Assembly: GCF_010015445.1 (NCBI RefSeq)
Contig: NC_053119.1
Span: 8,838,050 to 8,902,049 of the forward strand
DNA: 64,000 nucleotides
Source of the DNA: Perca fluviatilis
Taxonomy: Eukaryota; Chordata; Actinopteri; Perciformes; Percidae
Direction of reading: 5' to 3'
This document shows positions 1 to 12,522 of this stretch, piece after piece (within the stretch, counting starts at the first letter, position 1; every line of letters begins with the position of its first letter). A program made the translations under genes and the position numbers. The notes under the pieces were generated by a model, which saw nothing but the letters and a program-made list of their open reading frames with translations, ran no database searches and was not told where the DNA came from.

Positions 1-1629
1 GGAACAGTGCTGCAGGCGCTGTTGGAGCCAGCTCCTTCTTCAGAGTGGATAGTCCCTACGGCGAATGAGCTTTTTAATCGCTCCCAATTGCTTTGCCTCA
101 AAAAGGTGTGACCCCCCCTCAACTCCCCCCTGCTACCACCACCACCAGCCTCCCATCTGTCTCTCATTCTTGCCAGCGAACTAATCTTGCCACAGGGAGA
201 TGTGGCGCCACTTTTCCTTAGTCCCTTCTTCCCTAAACCTCCACTTTCAGTTTTGGAATGCCTTCATCCCACTGGCAACAGGGAAAGGAGTAATCATAAC
301 AATTACTAAAGTCCCATTTTCTTTCATAGGAGACTTGTCTTTTTTCATGTGAATCTTCAGCCAGAATAAAACAGGTTGTGTCTTGGGGGGGTTTGTGGAA
401 CATCACAAAGGCAGCAGCTGTCACAACACGAGAAAAGCTTCAGTTTCATGTTGGTTCTACCAGCAGTTTTATCACTTGGCTCTTTCAACAAGAGATCCAC
501 AACCAATTACCCAGAAAAAAAGAGGGGAACAAACAATGTGTGAAGCAAAAGCAGTCACCTTGATATGTTCACACTAACAGTTATCAGAAGACATCCTCTC
601 ATCAGGAACGGTGGGATATATAGCAATCTGGATTATCGTGCAGAAAAGAAAGCAGCCTCACTGCGCATGTTTCACTGCTGTTAACTCAAGGGATTGTTAT
701 CTATTTTCCAAAAAGGAAAAAAATAGGACCGTCTCAATGCTAAGCTTACCTAACATCGTGTCTCGCTGATCCAAACAGCTGAAAAGAAAAGCGAGGCAAC
801 GTCTTTGCAGATCAACGGACCATTGACTTTGATGAGACAAAACGAGCTCGCCACAAGACATAATGTGTTGCCTGGCCCTACCCACTGCCCACTGTTCATA
901 TCTATCCCCTACAGTAACTCTCATACTCGCGGGCATGTTGTCCAAAATTGTAAAGGCCTTAATTAAAGATTAATGTCAGGGCTTCTTGCATGCGCTGCTT
1001 AGATAACCCATTTCCCAGGGTGCATTGTGAAAAAATGCCCAAGCTGGACACCAGATTTTTCAGCTTTCAGAACAAAAGCTTTCAGCTCTCTGGCCAACAT
1101 GATCCTTTCAGCTGAAGGACAAGCAGTAACAGCTCTGCTGCTGCCTTTGCGATGCCACCACTGTGACTGGAACAGGGGGAGGTAGAGTCATTTTAATTAT
1201 CACACAGGCAAGCAAAGAGACACAATTAGCCAGTAAAAGGCCTGCTGCACCGACTGCTTGCCCCGCAACAATTACTGATGCTCGCTCTCGTCTTTCGCAA
1301 GGCCTGTTTATAATGTCAGGGCGTGCCACAGAGTGGGGGATCTGTCGGTGGGAATCAGCCTCGCTCTCTCCACACAAGGTGGAGGAGTTGGAGATGCGTG
1401 GCGCGTTTGTACAGGCAGAGCCATTCAATCATGTGTATGCACGTGTGTTCGTGTTTTGTCAGCAATTTCAAATAGATGTAGATGAGATCTGACCAACTCC
1501 AGTGGGGTGCCAGCAGTGCAGTAGGGCCATATCATACACGATCCTTCTTCCAGCCCCTCAAGGCTGTTTCTACATTCTCCAATGAACAAGATGAGATCCA
1601 CAGTCAGTGACACAGTAACCACAGACTAA
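1..1629. other. Gene-free stretch, left edge
   Basis: No supported ORF, RNA gene or clear transposon end. Moderately GC-rich unique-looking sequence, especially 1-200 and 1000-1600. This is downstream of nts, where human has MGAT4C further on, but I could not recognise any mgat4c coding sequence here. Confidence 0.4.
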
Positions 1630-2531
1630 CAGGGTTGGGAAAGTAAGTAGTAGTTACAAAAGTAACGCAATTAAAGTAATGTATTCCTTTTTGCTGCAAC
1701 GCAGTAATATAAGGCATTACTAATTACATTTCGGTAATATTATACCACATATTATATAATCTCAGTAACGTGAGTTACAACGCATTTTAATCTGACATTT
1801 AATCATGTTTTTTTTTTTTTTAAGAATACACCAACACCGTGAAACATTTTGGCACAGTAAAAAAAGTCTGAGTGTAATTTCCTGTTGCTGGAATTCGATG
1901 GTTGAGATGACTGCATACAGATACAGATACATTTGCGAGTTGGACGTTATTTTCAGGACTTATTACGCTGTGTTGAACCAAGGTGCTGTCCCGTCACTGT
2001 TCCTGAGAGCCAGAACCAGAGACGGTACGGACTAACATCTGTGTCCCAACGGGTAACGGTACGTCAGCGCACACAGCAGTGTGTCCGAGATGCTGACAGA
2101 TATAAACATGTCGTGAATTAATGTTTAGCCTTGTGACACATAATATCATACATTTGATCAGCGCTGGAAAGTAACTATACCGTATTTCAATACAATGTTT
2201 TATCCTACTTGCCTATTATACGTTTTGCTTCTCTATTTATTTTATAGATTTAGTTACTTTGCATATTCAAATTGATTATAGAAAATATTATGAATGAATT
2301 ATGATGTATTAAAGTCAATAAAGAGGAGACTTTATTGATCCGGTGGTGAAATTCACAAGCTACCTGCCAAGTCAAACTTCCACGGCTATTTTGGTGTAAG
2401 TAACACAAAAGTAACGCAAAAGTAGTTACAATTCAGAGACAGTAATATTGTATTATAACTAATTACTTTCAAATGACAGTAACTAGTAATCTATAATGTA
2501 TTACATTTTGGAAGTGACTTGCCCCACACTT
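1630..2531. mobile_element. hAT-like non-autonomous element with AGTAA-rich ends
   Basis: It begins CAGGGTTGGGA and ends CCCCACACTT, which are imperfect inverted ends. It is flanked by CAGACTAA (1622-1629) and TAGACTAA (2532-2539), a 7-of-8 match consistent with a hAT 8-bp target duplication. The subterminal sequence is packed with GTAAC/AGTAA motifs in both orientations, a hallmark of this common fish repeat type. No transposase ORF. Confidence 0.65.
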
Positions 2532-2539
2532 TAGACTAA

Positions 2540-3180
2540 TTAGCTTCCATGTTTACAATCAATATGATACCTCTGGTAGTGACAGAGCATTGCAGAGGGG
2601 CTATGAGGGGCTTTCATGGTCTGAAAGGCCTGTTAGTTAGCTCTTTCTGGACACCTCCACTGTGAGACTCTAACTAACAAATCTGTAGGAACCTCACATA
2701 GATGGAAAACAAGTACACATTGCAATATCCAACAGGCTGTCCAGGTCGGTAGATAACAGATGCAAGGTTTCAAACAGTTTATCTTCTCTGGAGGGAATGG
2801 TGTCTAATCCTTGCTTTATTTGCTTAACATCTCACATGCCAAAATGACTGTATCATTGCAAGTGCTGCTACTGTGTGAGCAAATCTCTAGCCTGATATTC
2901 GGGCAGTTTCAGTCATCGATTCAGTCTGGTTTTTCCCTTCTTGTTTGCAGTTTCCTGTGGGTGCTGGAATGATTTTGTCGTCTTTAACGGGGGTGACATG
3001 TCAGACGTCATCTCCAGTCAACAATAAAGCTGTGTTTGTCATTGCACCTGCAAGTCCTCCAAACCATACGACAATATACAGTAGGTCATTTATTTGGTTA
3101 TATTCGTTTAAACGGTCACAGTTTGGTTAGGTTTAGGCACAAAAACTCACTTGGTTAGTTTAGGTGCCAAAACTACTTTG
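2540..3180. other. Intergenic stretch
   Basis: No gene recognised. Near 3122-3180 a GGTTTAGG-like degenerate repeat appears just before the foldback element. Confidence 0.35.
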
Positions 3181-3497
3181 TTAAAGTGATGGTTCGGAGT
3201 AATTCACCCTAGGGTCCTTTGCACCATGACCTCGCGCCAAACACCCCCCCAGAAGCTTTTTTCACCTGGGTCGAACATTGGGAGAGTTAGCGTAGAGTAG
3301 CGTTATCAGCTGAATAGCTTAGCGCAGGGGCTAACGGACCCACGTTTGTATCTTGTAAGTTACCCCACTAATAATGCCCGAAATGATACCAAACGTCTAC
3401 AAGTAGTACAAATAGGTTATGCTCTCATAAAACGATGGATTGGAAAGTTTGTAAGTACACCAGAAGTTTATGAACACTTGCCTGCTCTCTTCAGCTC

Positions 3498-3536
<39 letters not shown>

Positions 3537-4101
3537 AGAGCTTAGGGTCGTCTACAAATTACTACACCGAAAAGAGATACAACAAAAATATTTATTAATT
3601 CAATGATTAAATAAGGTAATGTCTCCAAACTTACCTCAATTATTACTTGTCTCCTGCTAGTTATACTACAGCACTTACTTTAAAAAAAAAAGTTTAATTA
3701 ATAAATAGTTTTGTTGCATCTCTTTTCGGTGTTGTAATTTGTAGACGGCCCTAAGCACTCGTCTTACAGCAGCAACAACAACGCAGAGAGCAGAAGCCAG
3801 CAGGCAAGTTTATTTACATAAACTTCTGGTGTACTTACAAACTTTCCAATCCATCGCTTTTATGAGAGCATAACCTATTTGTACTACTTGTAGACGTTTG
3901 GTATCTTGGGCATGATTAGATGGTAATTGAGATACAAACGTTGGTCCATTAGCCCCCCCCCAAGCTATTCAGCTGATAACGCTACTCTACGCTAACGCTC
4001 TCAATGTTAGACCCAGGTGAAAAAAGCTTCTGGGGGGGTGTTTGGCTCGAGGTCATGGTGCAAAGGACCCTAGGGTGAATTACTCCGAACCATCACTTTA
4101 A
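3181..4101. mobile_element. Foldback (long inverted-repeat) element flanked by TTAA
   Basis: Arms at about 3185-3605 and 3693-4097 are inverted copies of each other: AGTGATGGTTCGGAGTAATT at the left end and its complement at the right, with matching inner blocks such as the GGATTGGAAAGTTTGTAAGT region. The loop is under 100 bases. TTAA flanks both ends (3181-3184 and 4098-4101), the target duplication of piggyBac-type transposons. The left arm alone carries an expanded (TGC)n at 3503-3536. Non-autonomous; superfamily is tentative. Confidence 0.75.
3503..3536. repeat. (TGC)n trinucleotide microsatellite
   Basis: About eleven uninterrupted units within the left arm of the foldback element. The equivalent place in the right arm (about 3767-3783) has only a short CAGCAGCAACAACAAC run. 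Confidence 0.85.
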
Positions 4102-5628
4102 GTTTAGAAAAAGATCGTGGTATGGGTAACATTACACGTTACTTCACTTCCAGTTACGCACGTGACGCAAAACATGACGTAGCTCTGTCTGTTCCGTTTG
4201 TAAAGTTAAAAAAAGCTCACCATTTACTTAGATTTTCAAACAGGACACAAACCTCGGTCTCCTGGTTTGTTTGACCCATCAACCACCTACTTCATTATAT
4301 GGAAATTTGGCGTTCTTATACTTTGTCACCTTACTTTCTGCTGCTCCATTATATACATAAATATAATATAAGTCATGATTGCTGTATGAACAAACGACTT
4401 GTGTGGCCTTTTTTCGGGGGAGGACAGTCTCTAGTGCACATTTAGCATAACTCATGCCAGCGTACAGAGAATGGCAATCAAAGTATATACAAAGACAATT
4501 TGCATGTTTAATGAGCAATAACACACGGCAAGGTGTCATGATGTAGGAAAATAGGATCCAAGGTGGAGTTTATGATTTACACAATGCAAAATGAGTTTCC
4601 CCCACCAGGTCCATTGTTTTCCTGTATCAGGATGCCTCAGAGGGCTTGATCACAGTTTCAATATTGACAATTACTAAAGAAACAAAGGAGACACTGTGTT
4701 TAATTAACTCAAGACACATTTATTGAAGATACCTAGAAGTACCTGCTTGACACCGGTAATGTGTTACTGTCCGACTGCCGATGACCAAAATCTGGATTAC
4801 CAACCAGCCAAAGCAACCAGAACTCCAGGAGACCTGAAAGCTCCCGGCCTATTGTGTGTCAACTGGTTTGTATTTATTTGATTAATAATTTTTTTTTAGA
4901 ATATTGTCAACTAAGGACAATATCATGAAAAATGATGAAGGCCCAGTTTTGAAGAGGGTCAAGTTTCAAGATCTTCATTATTTTAGCTTTGTGCAAAAAA
5001 ATTTTGCTTTCCAGTGTCAAAAGACTTGCATTGGCTATTTTTCCATGTTTCTAATGTTTTTATATGAGGAACAGGCTTAAAACCAAAGATTTGCTGTGAC
5101 AGAGAAATATAGGTTGGTTAGGGTTAGGTTTAGGTTAGGTTAGGGTTAAAAGGAGGGACCAGTGAGGGACACGGGCACAAGGGGACAACTGGTGTGATTA
5201 AAACACTTTAAAACCTCCTTAAAAAGCCAAGTTCGGTTATATAAAAAATCTGTTTAAAAGAAGGCCAGATATTAAAGGCAGGTTAAAAGAACCACTGGAC
5301 AGGACGGACAGCGGGAGACTAAAACTTTAAATAAAAGGTCACCTCCACACCTGTCCTGGCCTCTCTCCTGGAGACATTACAAAATAAATTAAAAAAATAA
5401 TAATATATATATATATATAGTTATGAAAATAAATGCCCGGCGTCGCAACACAAAATAATTCTATCCCAATCTATCTCCACATTAAAAGGACTAAAATACT
5501 ATCTGTATTACTTGCCCTTGAGGTTAAAAAGTACACATACCATTAAAAAATAGTAATAGGATCAGGGTTAGGGTTAGGGACAGGAAACAGGAAAAACCCA
5601 TCCTAATTACATGATGGAGGGTTTTGAT
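4102..5628. other. Intergenic stretch with degenerate telomere-like runs
   Basis: No gene recognised. TTAGG/TTTAGG-like runs occur at about 5112-5147, a short GGGTTA run near 5565 and a (TA)n run at about 5403-5420. Otherwise unique AT-rich DNA. Confidence 0.4.
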
Positions 5629-6158
5629 TTAAAGGTCCCATGACATGGTGCTCTTTGGATGCTTTTCTATAGACCTTAGTGGTCCCCTAATACTGTGTCT
5701 GAAGTCTCTTTTTGCCGAAATTCAGCCTTGGTGCAGAATTACAGCCACTAGAGCCAGTCCCACAATGAGCTTTCCTTAGGATGTGCCATTTCTGTGCCTG
5801 TAGCTATTGAGGAGGAGAGAGGGAGGGGCAAGGTGGAGGGTGGGGGTGTGGCCTTGACCAACTGCCACTTTGCTCGTTTGAAAGCCATAATGTCTCTCTC
5901 CCATGGGTTGTCCAAATTCTCTGGGCGGGCAAAGTAGAGAAAGGGGAGGTAACCTTGCTCCTTATGACCTCATAAGGAGAAGATTCCAGATCGGCCCATC
6001 TGAGCTTTCATTTTCTCAAAGGCAGAGCAGGATACCCAGGGCTCGGTTTACACCTATCACCATTTCTAGCCAATTGGGGACTATAGGCAGGCTGGGGGAA
6101 CGCATATTAGTGTTAAAAAACCTCATAAATTGAAATTTTCATGCCATGGGACCTTTAA
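5629..6158. mobile_element. TTAA-flanked MITE-like element, copy A
   Basis: The left end TTAA-AGGTCCCATGACATG and the right end CATGCCATGGGACCT-TTAA form inverted ends inside TTAA duplications (5629-5632 and 6155-6158). The interior, including CTTAGTGGTCCCCTAATACT and the TTATGACCTCATAAGGAG palindrome, recurs at 13391-14079. I recognise this as an abundant perciform repeat. No transposase. The 76-codon frame inside is not a gene. Confidence 0.8.
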
Positions 6159-7615
6159 TATTTATTCTACTACATATAGTTTGTTTAATATATCATGATC
6201 AGTAATTAAGAACAGTAACTAAGATGAATTGTTTAAATGTTCCTATCTAACTCTGAGGATTTCTTCTCAGTGTGTATACGAGCAAACTTGCACAGATTTT
6301 CACATGGCTGTTTTCTTTGACAGGTTTAGGGTAAAACATGAATGTATCCCCACTTCAAATCTGACAAAGTTGAATCTACCTATTCGCTTGTTTGATGCAC
6401 AGAGCTGTACTAGATGTTGTTGAGATGTTAAAATGTAATTACATTTTAACACCATGTATAATGTCACCAATTGAAGGCCCGCCCTCGAAGGCTCTGATTG
6501 GCTTGGTTGTTTCTCTTACTAGGAAGTCAGTTACCATAGCAAAACTCAACCTCTTTGATGACAAAACTGGAGATGTGAGAAACCTGGATATCAGAACAAA
6601 TTTTAAGTGACCAAAAAGTCAGTTGTTAATTCAGATGGCGAACACTGATGCTGACTTATTTTGGAATTAAACACCTATACACTCAAGTTCCTCTTTTTGT
6701 TGTAGTTTGTCTCGACCTGCTGTCTAAGTCTTAGTAACCAGAGGGCTATTTTTTACAACTGACAGCCGTACCTGTGACAATAAACAGCTCCGACATGGCT
6801 TGTCCTTTCACTGCCATTGCTGAAGGCTTCAGTGATGCCGCCCATATGTGAGGCCTAATTACTTTCTCAGCTGGCCCCTGCCACAAGGTCGCACTTGTTA
6901 TGCCACTGTCCCATCCACACAATCAGATTTCTCACAAAGGGAGCCAATCTCATTCCTTCACAAACCATTATCTTGATCGGACTGGCTTTTTACGCAATTT
7001 GCTACGTTGTCCAGATGAGAGAATGACTTTCCTCAAGCATGAGTGAAGACACTCATCAGCATCCCACTGAGAAGTTTCAAACTGTCAGCCAACATCCACC
7101 AACTCGAAATTGGAGTTAAATTGAAGAGGCGTCCGGCTGGAAAAAGGCCAAGACAAGCAGGCCCGAGCATCGCTGCAGCGGCAGATGTCGATGAAGGTTT
7201 TTAATGGAGTTGAATTAATTCACGCAGGGTGTAATTTGTCCTGTGGATGTGGGAGGCGTACTAAGCCTGAACTTGTTCAGGGTCACAAGAGTCGTTATAT
7301 TGATAGACATCTGCTGAGGCGGCCTGCAAATTTGCAAAAACTGACAGATCTGCTCCAATGCTGAGATAATGATAAATTGCATTCCTCAAATGTGGAAAGA
7401 GTTGGTCTGCATGTTTTTAGATCTCTCAATCAATTTGACAGGGAAAGCAGGTTCCAATCCGTTTTTTTTTTTGGATGTTGATAGTGAAGGCAACCCTACC
7501 CGTTGTTGTTTTTGTTGTTTAGATCTGCCTCAAGGATTGTGCCTAGGCTATAGATGGCAATGCACATAATCACTAAAGCTAAAATTCCCCCATCAGGTGG
7601 TTTTGCAGAATTTCT
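6159..7615. other. Intergenic stretch, possible conserved non-coding DNA
   Basis: No gene or repeat recognised. Between about 6830 and 7270 the sequence is complex, balanced in composition and carries homeodomain-type cores (TAATTA, TTAATTAATTC-like), features often seen in vertebrate conserved elements. This is pattern judgement only. Confidence 0.3.
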
Positions 7616-8035
7616 GCCTAATACTAGCCTGGGAAAACCCTGATGAACTTCTGGCAAATTTGAGATTTGCTCTGCAAGTCAGTCTGGCCAAGAGCCCATT
7701 CAAGCCCATTTCCAATTTTTCCAAATCGAGGCACCAATCACAACCGTTGAGGCGGGCTTTACACGATGACGATAGCGCAGCGACAGCAAGCAGCTTTTTG
7801 TTTACATTCAACATGACGGCCACCAAAGCGCAGCAACCCGTTGATGCCGCTGTCGCTGCTACGTCACCCACATCGTTTGTCTGATTGGTTGAAGGACTAT
7901 CCAATTGCACCCAGAGGCATTTGAGCGGCGTCCGTTGGTGACGCCCCTTTGGAAATGAGCTGTGAATGAACCTTTCCCAGACCCACTCTCAGTTACAACT
8001 GAGAAGGGTCTGGTGTCAACCAGGCTAGCCTAATA
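7616..8035. mobile_element. hAT-like MITE with 8-bp target duplication
   Basis: GCCTAATA occurs at 7616-7623 and again at 8028-8035. Just inside are inverted ends CTAGCCTGG and CCAGGCTA(G). The inner part is GC-rich with a hairpin (CAGACCC...GGGTCTGG) near the right end. It has no transposase ORF; the two opposed ORFs of about 100 codons here are by-products of composition. Confidence 0.7.
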
Positions 8036-11000
8036 CACCTTCACCTGGTAGATTTGTTTTAGAGTCATGAAGAGCCGCTACGGTCCAATCAGGCCTATGA
8101 CCTTTCTGTTACAGGATGATCAGTATTTCCGCCATGCTACCATCACATTTCATTGTCTGGAGCTCCGTTCAAACAGCCGGGAGCTCTGGGCCCGATCCAA
8201 CGCAAAGTTACTCCAGTTCTCCTTGGCATTGTTTCTAATCTGAAATAGCCTGAGGCCCCCAAACTGTCACTTTTTAGTAGGACATCTGAGTATACTAAGA
8301 GGCAGAATGTGATTCAAATGAACCAATTGTAGAAAACAGTGAAATAGGAATACTGCATTGTCTATTTAAATTAAAGTCAGGGCCAATTTTCTGTATTGTG
8401 AATGGACATTCTTTAGGCAGAATATAGAGTGAAGTTTCCGATTCATTTGGTGGAGCAAAACCAAAAGGTTATTTAATTAAGAAACACATAGAGTTACCAA
8501 AGTCTGGATTAGTGTTGTACTGCACTGCCACCTGCTGGTACATATAGCCTAAAATGTGTACACTTAACAAATGAAGGGTTAGACTAAGGGTTAGAGAAAA
8601 GAGAAGTAGTGGGGTTGGGGAGAAAAGGTTCCCTTCTCTAATGTTCTAACTCTTATTAAAATACTATTTCACCACATGGCAGGATATTTTCTCTTTAAAC
8701 CACACACACTAACACCTTCATAAGTACTCAAGAGACCTCCAATATCTGCTGCCATGGACATATGCTGTTCCAACTGTGATTCAGTCGTTTTTATTTTGTA
8801 GGTGTAGTATTGCTTTTCATTTGAAGGTGAGGAAAGGCAAAATTACTTCATGAAAATGAACTCCCTGGATGGAGAATGAAATAGCACGAACCCTGTCTGG
8901 TTTTGTTTCATTGTGTTAAGGGGAGAGTTTTAGTGTTCACCTTGAAGTATTCAAAGACTTGAATGCTTTTAAGTTTTTCCAAATAGAACTAAATGACTTG
9001 TGGTGCCCCTGGCTGGTTAACGGTGAAAAATCTTTGAGCAAATTATAATTACTATTTCTCTAGACATTGTAATCTCACTGAAATTACCTTTTAGCTGCAT
9101 GATGTTAGGTGGACGTGTAGTGCAGCCAGAATTTGTTGGAAGAAAATACTTTACGCATTTAAACATCTCTAATGGTCTCCCCTTATGAATGAAAGTAACT
9201 GAAAATCTGCAAATGAACAGAGCTGCTTTGTCTCTAATTTGATGTGTGTCTCACTCAGTATCACCTACATATTCTCAACCAAAGGCCAAATATAGACATC
9301 ATACAGTACAGCTCCAGATTACTTAGATCTGTTCTTGCATTTGAAATCCATGTTGCAGGACTCTGACTACTTGTGAACCCTGCCATTACAAGGTTATTTA
9401 AACATCTATCTCACTGTTAACAGCTGACAATGGACCAAAGAAAACCAGAGCTCACACTTTCTGCCTGAAGGGATACTTGTATTTCTGTGACACAGTCATT
9501 CACACTGTAAATCAGGCCATCAGACTTGTTAAACAACACTGCCATCCGCTGCCTGTGATGGGCACATACACTGGTGGTCACTGACATGAAAGGAATAATG
9601 ATGGAGGTTGCCTATGGTATTTTTTCAACCTTTACTTATGCAAAGTTTGCCCTTTTTCCTGCTACACACAAACAATTTGACACATTCAAGTGGAGCCGAC
9701 AGAAGCCGGAGCATTTAGTTATAAGTGTCTGAAAGGCACCTTAGCAGTAATTGTTGAGGGAAACTTTAAAGAGCCGCTTTGCAATTCAACTTTTTTCAAC
9801 CTGAGTGGATAAATATCTAGCTGAAGTGGATAAAAACCACCGTGATGGCTGCAAATAATTCTATCCTGTCAATGTAGTTTGAGTTTGGTGATAGGCTGTC
9901 AAGACTGGACTAAATGAGATACCATTTATGTGTGCAACTACATACTTTCTCCACTCAACTCCACTCTATTCTCCACTCAACTCCGCTCTATCTCTTAAGG
10001 TCATTTATTTATTTATATTCCCAGGAATATAGAATTGATTAATACGATACAGTAGAAAGCCGAAATAAACCTTGATTCACCTTAAATCCAGTAGCATTGT
10101 TAGGTGAAGTTTTACCTGCTGATGCTTTAAGATATCTGTCTCTGAGATTTCACCCCACACCCTCACAATGGCAGTGAATGTAATTTTCTTTTCTGGTGAA
10201 TTGAAAAATTACATTTCTAGTTTTCATCGTAGCCTCTTTATACCGAAGAAATAGTCCCACTGACATCATTTCAAAGTGAGGTCTGTGGATTATTCACGGT
10301 AACTGGGACATTGTTTCTGGAGACATATAAAACCTCAGTACCACAAACTGTTGGCATGACTTGACACCACTGTGAAAATGTCTTTTGGGATTTGGGTGTA
10401 CTATTGACCCTTTGAGATGAATGTGTAATGGTAACTTTAGTCGGTAATACAACTGACTTTGATCCTTTAAAAAACAAAGCAAAGCGCTAAATGTCCCTTT
10501 ACTGCAGCTTCTCTTGTGGTATGATTAAGGTGTTTCACCGCCTAATTTAAAGTACACCCGAATGTTATACAGTTAGACAAACCTAATGCATTAACCTTTG
10601 ATTCAAGGGACCCCAATTTAATTTTTTGGGGTCTGTGTGCATACATTAAAAGATAAATATGGAAGTGCCTTGGTAGGCGAGTGGTAACAGTGCATGCCAT
10701 ATAACCGAAATCCAGTCTTTGTGCCTGCTGATTTTTTTCACTTAACACATCCTGGCAAGTGTAACTGTACCTTTAAAGGTAGAACAAAACAAGTTATTTG
10801 AGGCTAACCCTCTGCTACCAATCAGCTTGTTGGATGAGTAGGCTTCAGGAAAAGATGAACACACACATACACAATCAAAAAGGATGTATTGTTTTCATTA
10901 AACAGTAAAGTGTCTGCTGAGGGAAATGCTTTTCCTTTCAAATCCAGCCATACTATCTCACTGGCTCAGTGGCTCACTGCATAAACTGGGCACGTGCCTG

Positions 11001-11656
11001 TGTGAATTGTAAGAGTAAAACTAAACAGCAAAAAGCTGCTGGAAACCCAGTTTCATGTATTTCCTGCAGCTAACGTTCTCTGGAGAAACAGAACGAGGCT
11101 GTTCAAAGGGTGTTTCTCTGTGTGCTGAGAGCGTCATCCGGGCTCTTTGGCTGTCAGGGTTAAAAGCCGAATTTCAAAAAAGGACACCGAAGCGCTTTGA
11201 TTTGGAGATGAAACTGACTTTTATTAAGGCCAAGACTCCCAATCGCCACAGTCAGTGTCTGTTTTATCTGCTGAAGTCAAAGTGCCCCGTGGCCCCTTTG
11301 AAACATGTTCAACACAGCACATACTAATCGGAGCACACACTGACCAAATGTATCGAAGGTGGCATGTGCTGAATTTCAAATTCCAGAAATAATTTTTGTA
11401 TTAATTTCCAGATGTGCCTTTGGTATTGGAAATCACTAACAGGCTGGCAGCATCTACTGGCCTCTTCTCGCCCTATTTTACAGATGAATCTGTCTCTTCA
11501 ATAATCTCTTTCATAGAGAAATGAAGATGATGACCAACACCAATTGTAATTATATCACATTACAAAAAGGGCATAGGCTAAGGGCCTTTCAAAATGATTT
11601 CAAATGGATATTTACATTTATATTAATTTAAGCAGGTACTAAATTTTTTTTTAAAG
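8036..11656. other. Gene-free stretch downstream of nts
   Basis: About 3.6 kb of AT-rich sequence with no convincing ORF, RNA gene or transposon end. A minor directly repeated motif (CTCCACTCAACTCC) occurs near 9950-9990. Confidence 0.4.
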
Positions 11657-11837
11657 AATAAGGTTGGTGTGTGGCCAGGTTGGCTCAGTTGGTAGAGCAG
11701 GTGCACATATACATAGAGGGTGGAGTCCGACCTGGGACGATTTCCTGCATGTCTTCCCCCTCTCTCTCCCCTTTCTCACCTAGCTAAAGGCAGAAATGCC
11801 CCAAAAATAATCTTAAAAAAAAACAATAAGGTTGGTG
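11657..11837 (+). mobile_element. tRNA-derived SINE with 13-bp target duplication
   Basis: AATAAGGTTGGTG occurs at 11657-11669 and 11825-11837, a perfect duplication. Between them is a tRNA-like head (GGCTCAGTTGGTAGAGCAGG resembles Pol III box A; GAGTCCGACC is a weak box B), a tRNA-unrelated body (CCTGCATGTCTTCCCCCTCT) and an A-rich tail. The same family recurs at 39379, 42690 and 57161. Confidence 0.88.
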
Positions 11838-12155
11838 AAATTTTACATTTCTCTTAATTGTCCACAAATACCATTAAAAGATAACCATGTGTTAATCCAT
11901 CTCTCAATACTTTCTCACTTTTGTACCATGTCTGTGACAGCCCAATTGTTTTAACTCAAGACCTATTAATAATTAAACTGAGTCTTAAATATATAATTTC
12001 ATTAAGCTGTTATATCAAAGAAAACATCACACTGGTTTTGTATCATGAATCATTTAATCATATCCTGAAACAAAATAGACTTAGTGTGCAGTGAAGAAAT
12101 AGAGTAAATAAATATAGTTTCTCAGGAGGTACACAATTTGCTTGATGCTCAGGAT

Positions 12156-12161
12156 TTTATT
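12156..12161 (-). terminator. Candidate nts polyadenylation signal
   Basis: AATAAA on the minus strand, 218-223 bases after the nts stop codon. Its position suits a short 3' UTR, as in mammalian NTS. No transcript evidence is available from the sequence alone. Confidence 0.5.
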
Positions 12162-12378
12162 TTCAGGACCTATACTTGGAAAGGAGCAGAATACAGGCAG
12201 GCCTCAATGCTGGACATACAATCGAAGGGTCGGACTGGATAAAAACAACAATGGGAAATGGAAAAAGAAACATTGCAGCTACTAGAAGAGAGACAAAAAC
12301 ACAATCACATCTTCACAGAAAGTATCTGGTCTGGTCCCCCCCCCCCCTAAAACATCACTTCGGCCTCGGGGATGGCTT

Positions 12379-12522
12379 TCAGTAAATTGTACTTCGCTTC
12401 AAGATGTACGGCCTCCGGGACTTGGTGGTGTGCGCTGCTTGCCTCTTCAGGATGTAGGGTGATTTTCGTTTCAGCGGAGTGTCACTGTTCTCCTCTAAAT
12501 ATTCTTGAGAGTCATGGAGTAG
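12379..12522 (-). CDS. nts: nts coding exon 4 (neuromedin N and neurotensin)
   Basis: The acceptor CCCCCTAACAG is followed by 47 codons and TGA. It encodes the acidic spacer LLHDSQEYLEENSDTPL, then KR, KSPYIL, KR, the neurotensin peptide (Q...TKSRRPYIL), KR and STIY. The three paired basic sites and two PYIL cores are diagnostic of the NTS family. The peptide-coding part of this exon is the strongest evidence for the gene. Confidence 0.97.
   Translation of the reverse strand, partial: LLHDSQEYLEENSDTPLKRKSPYILKRQAAHTTKSRRPYILKRSTIY

Noticed and set aside
1..12000. mgat4c coding exons expected downstream of nts
   Set aside because: I searched for long or family-like frames and recognised none; the gene may lie beyond the window.
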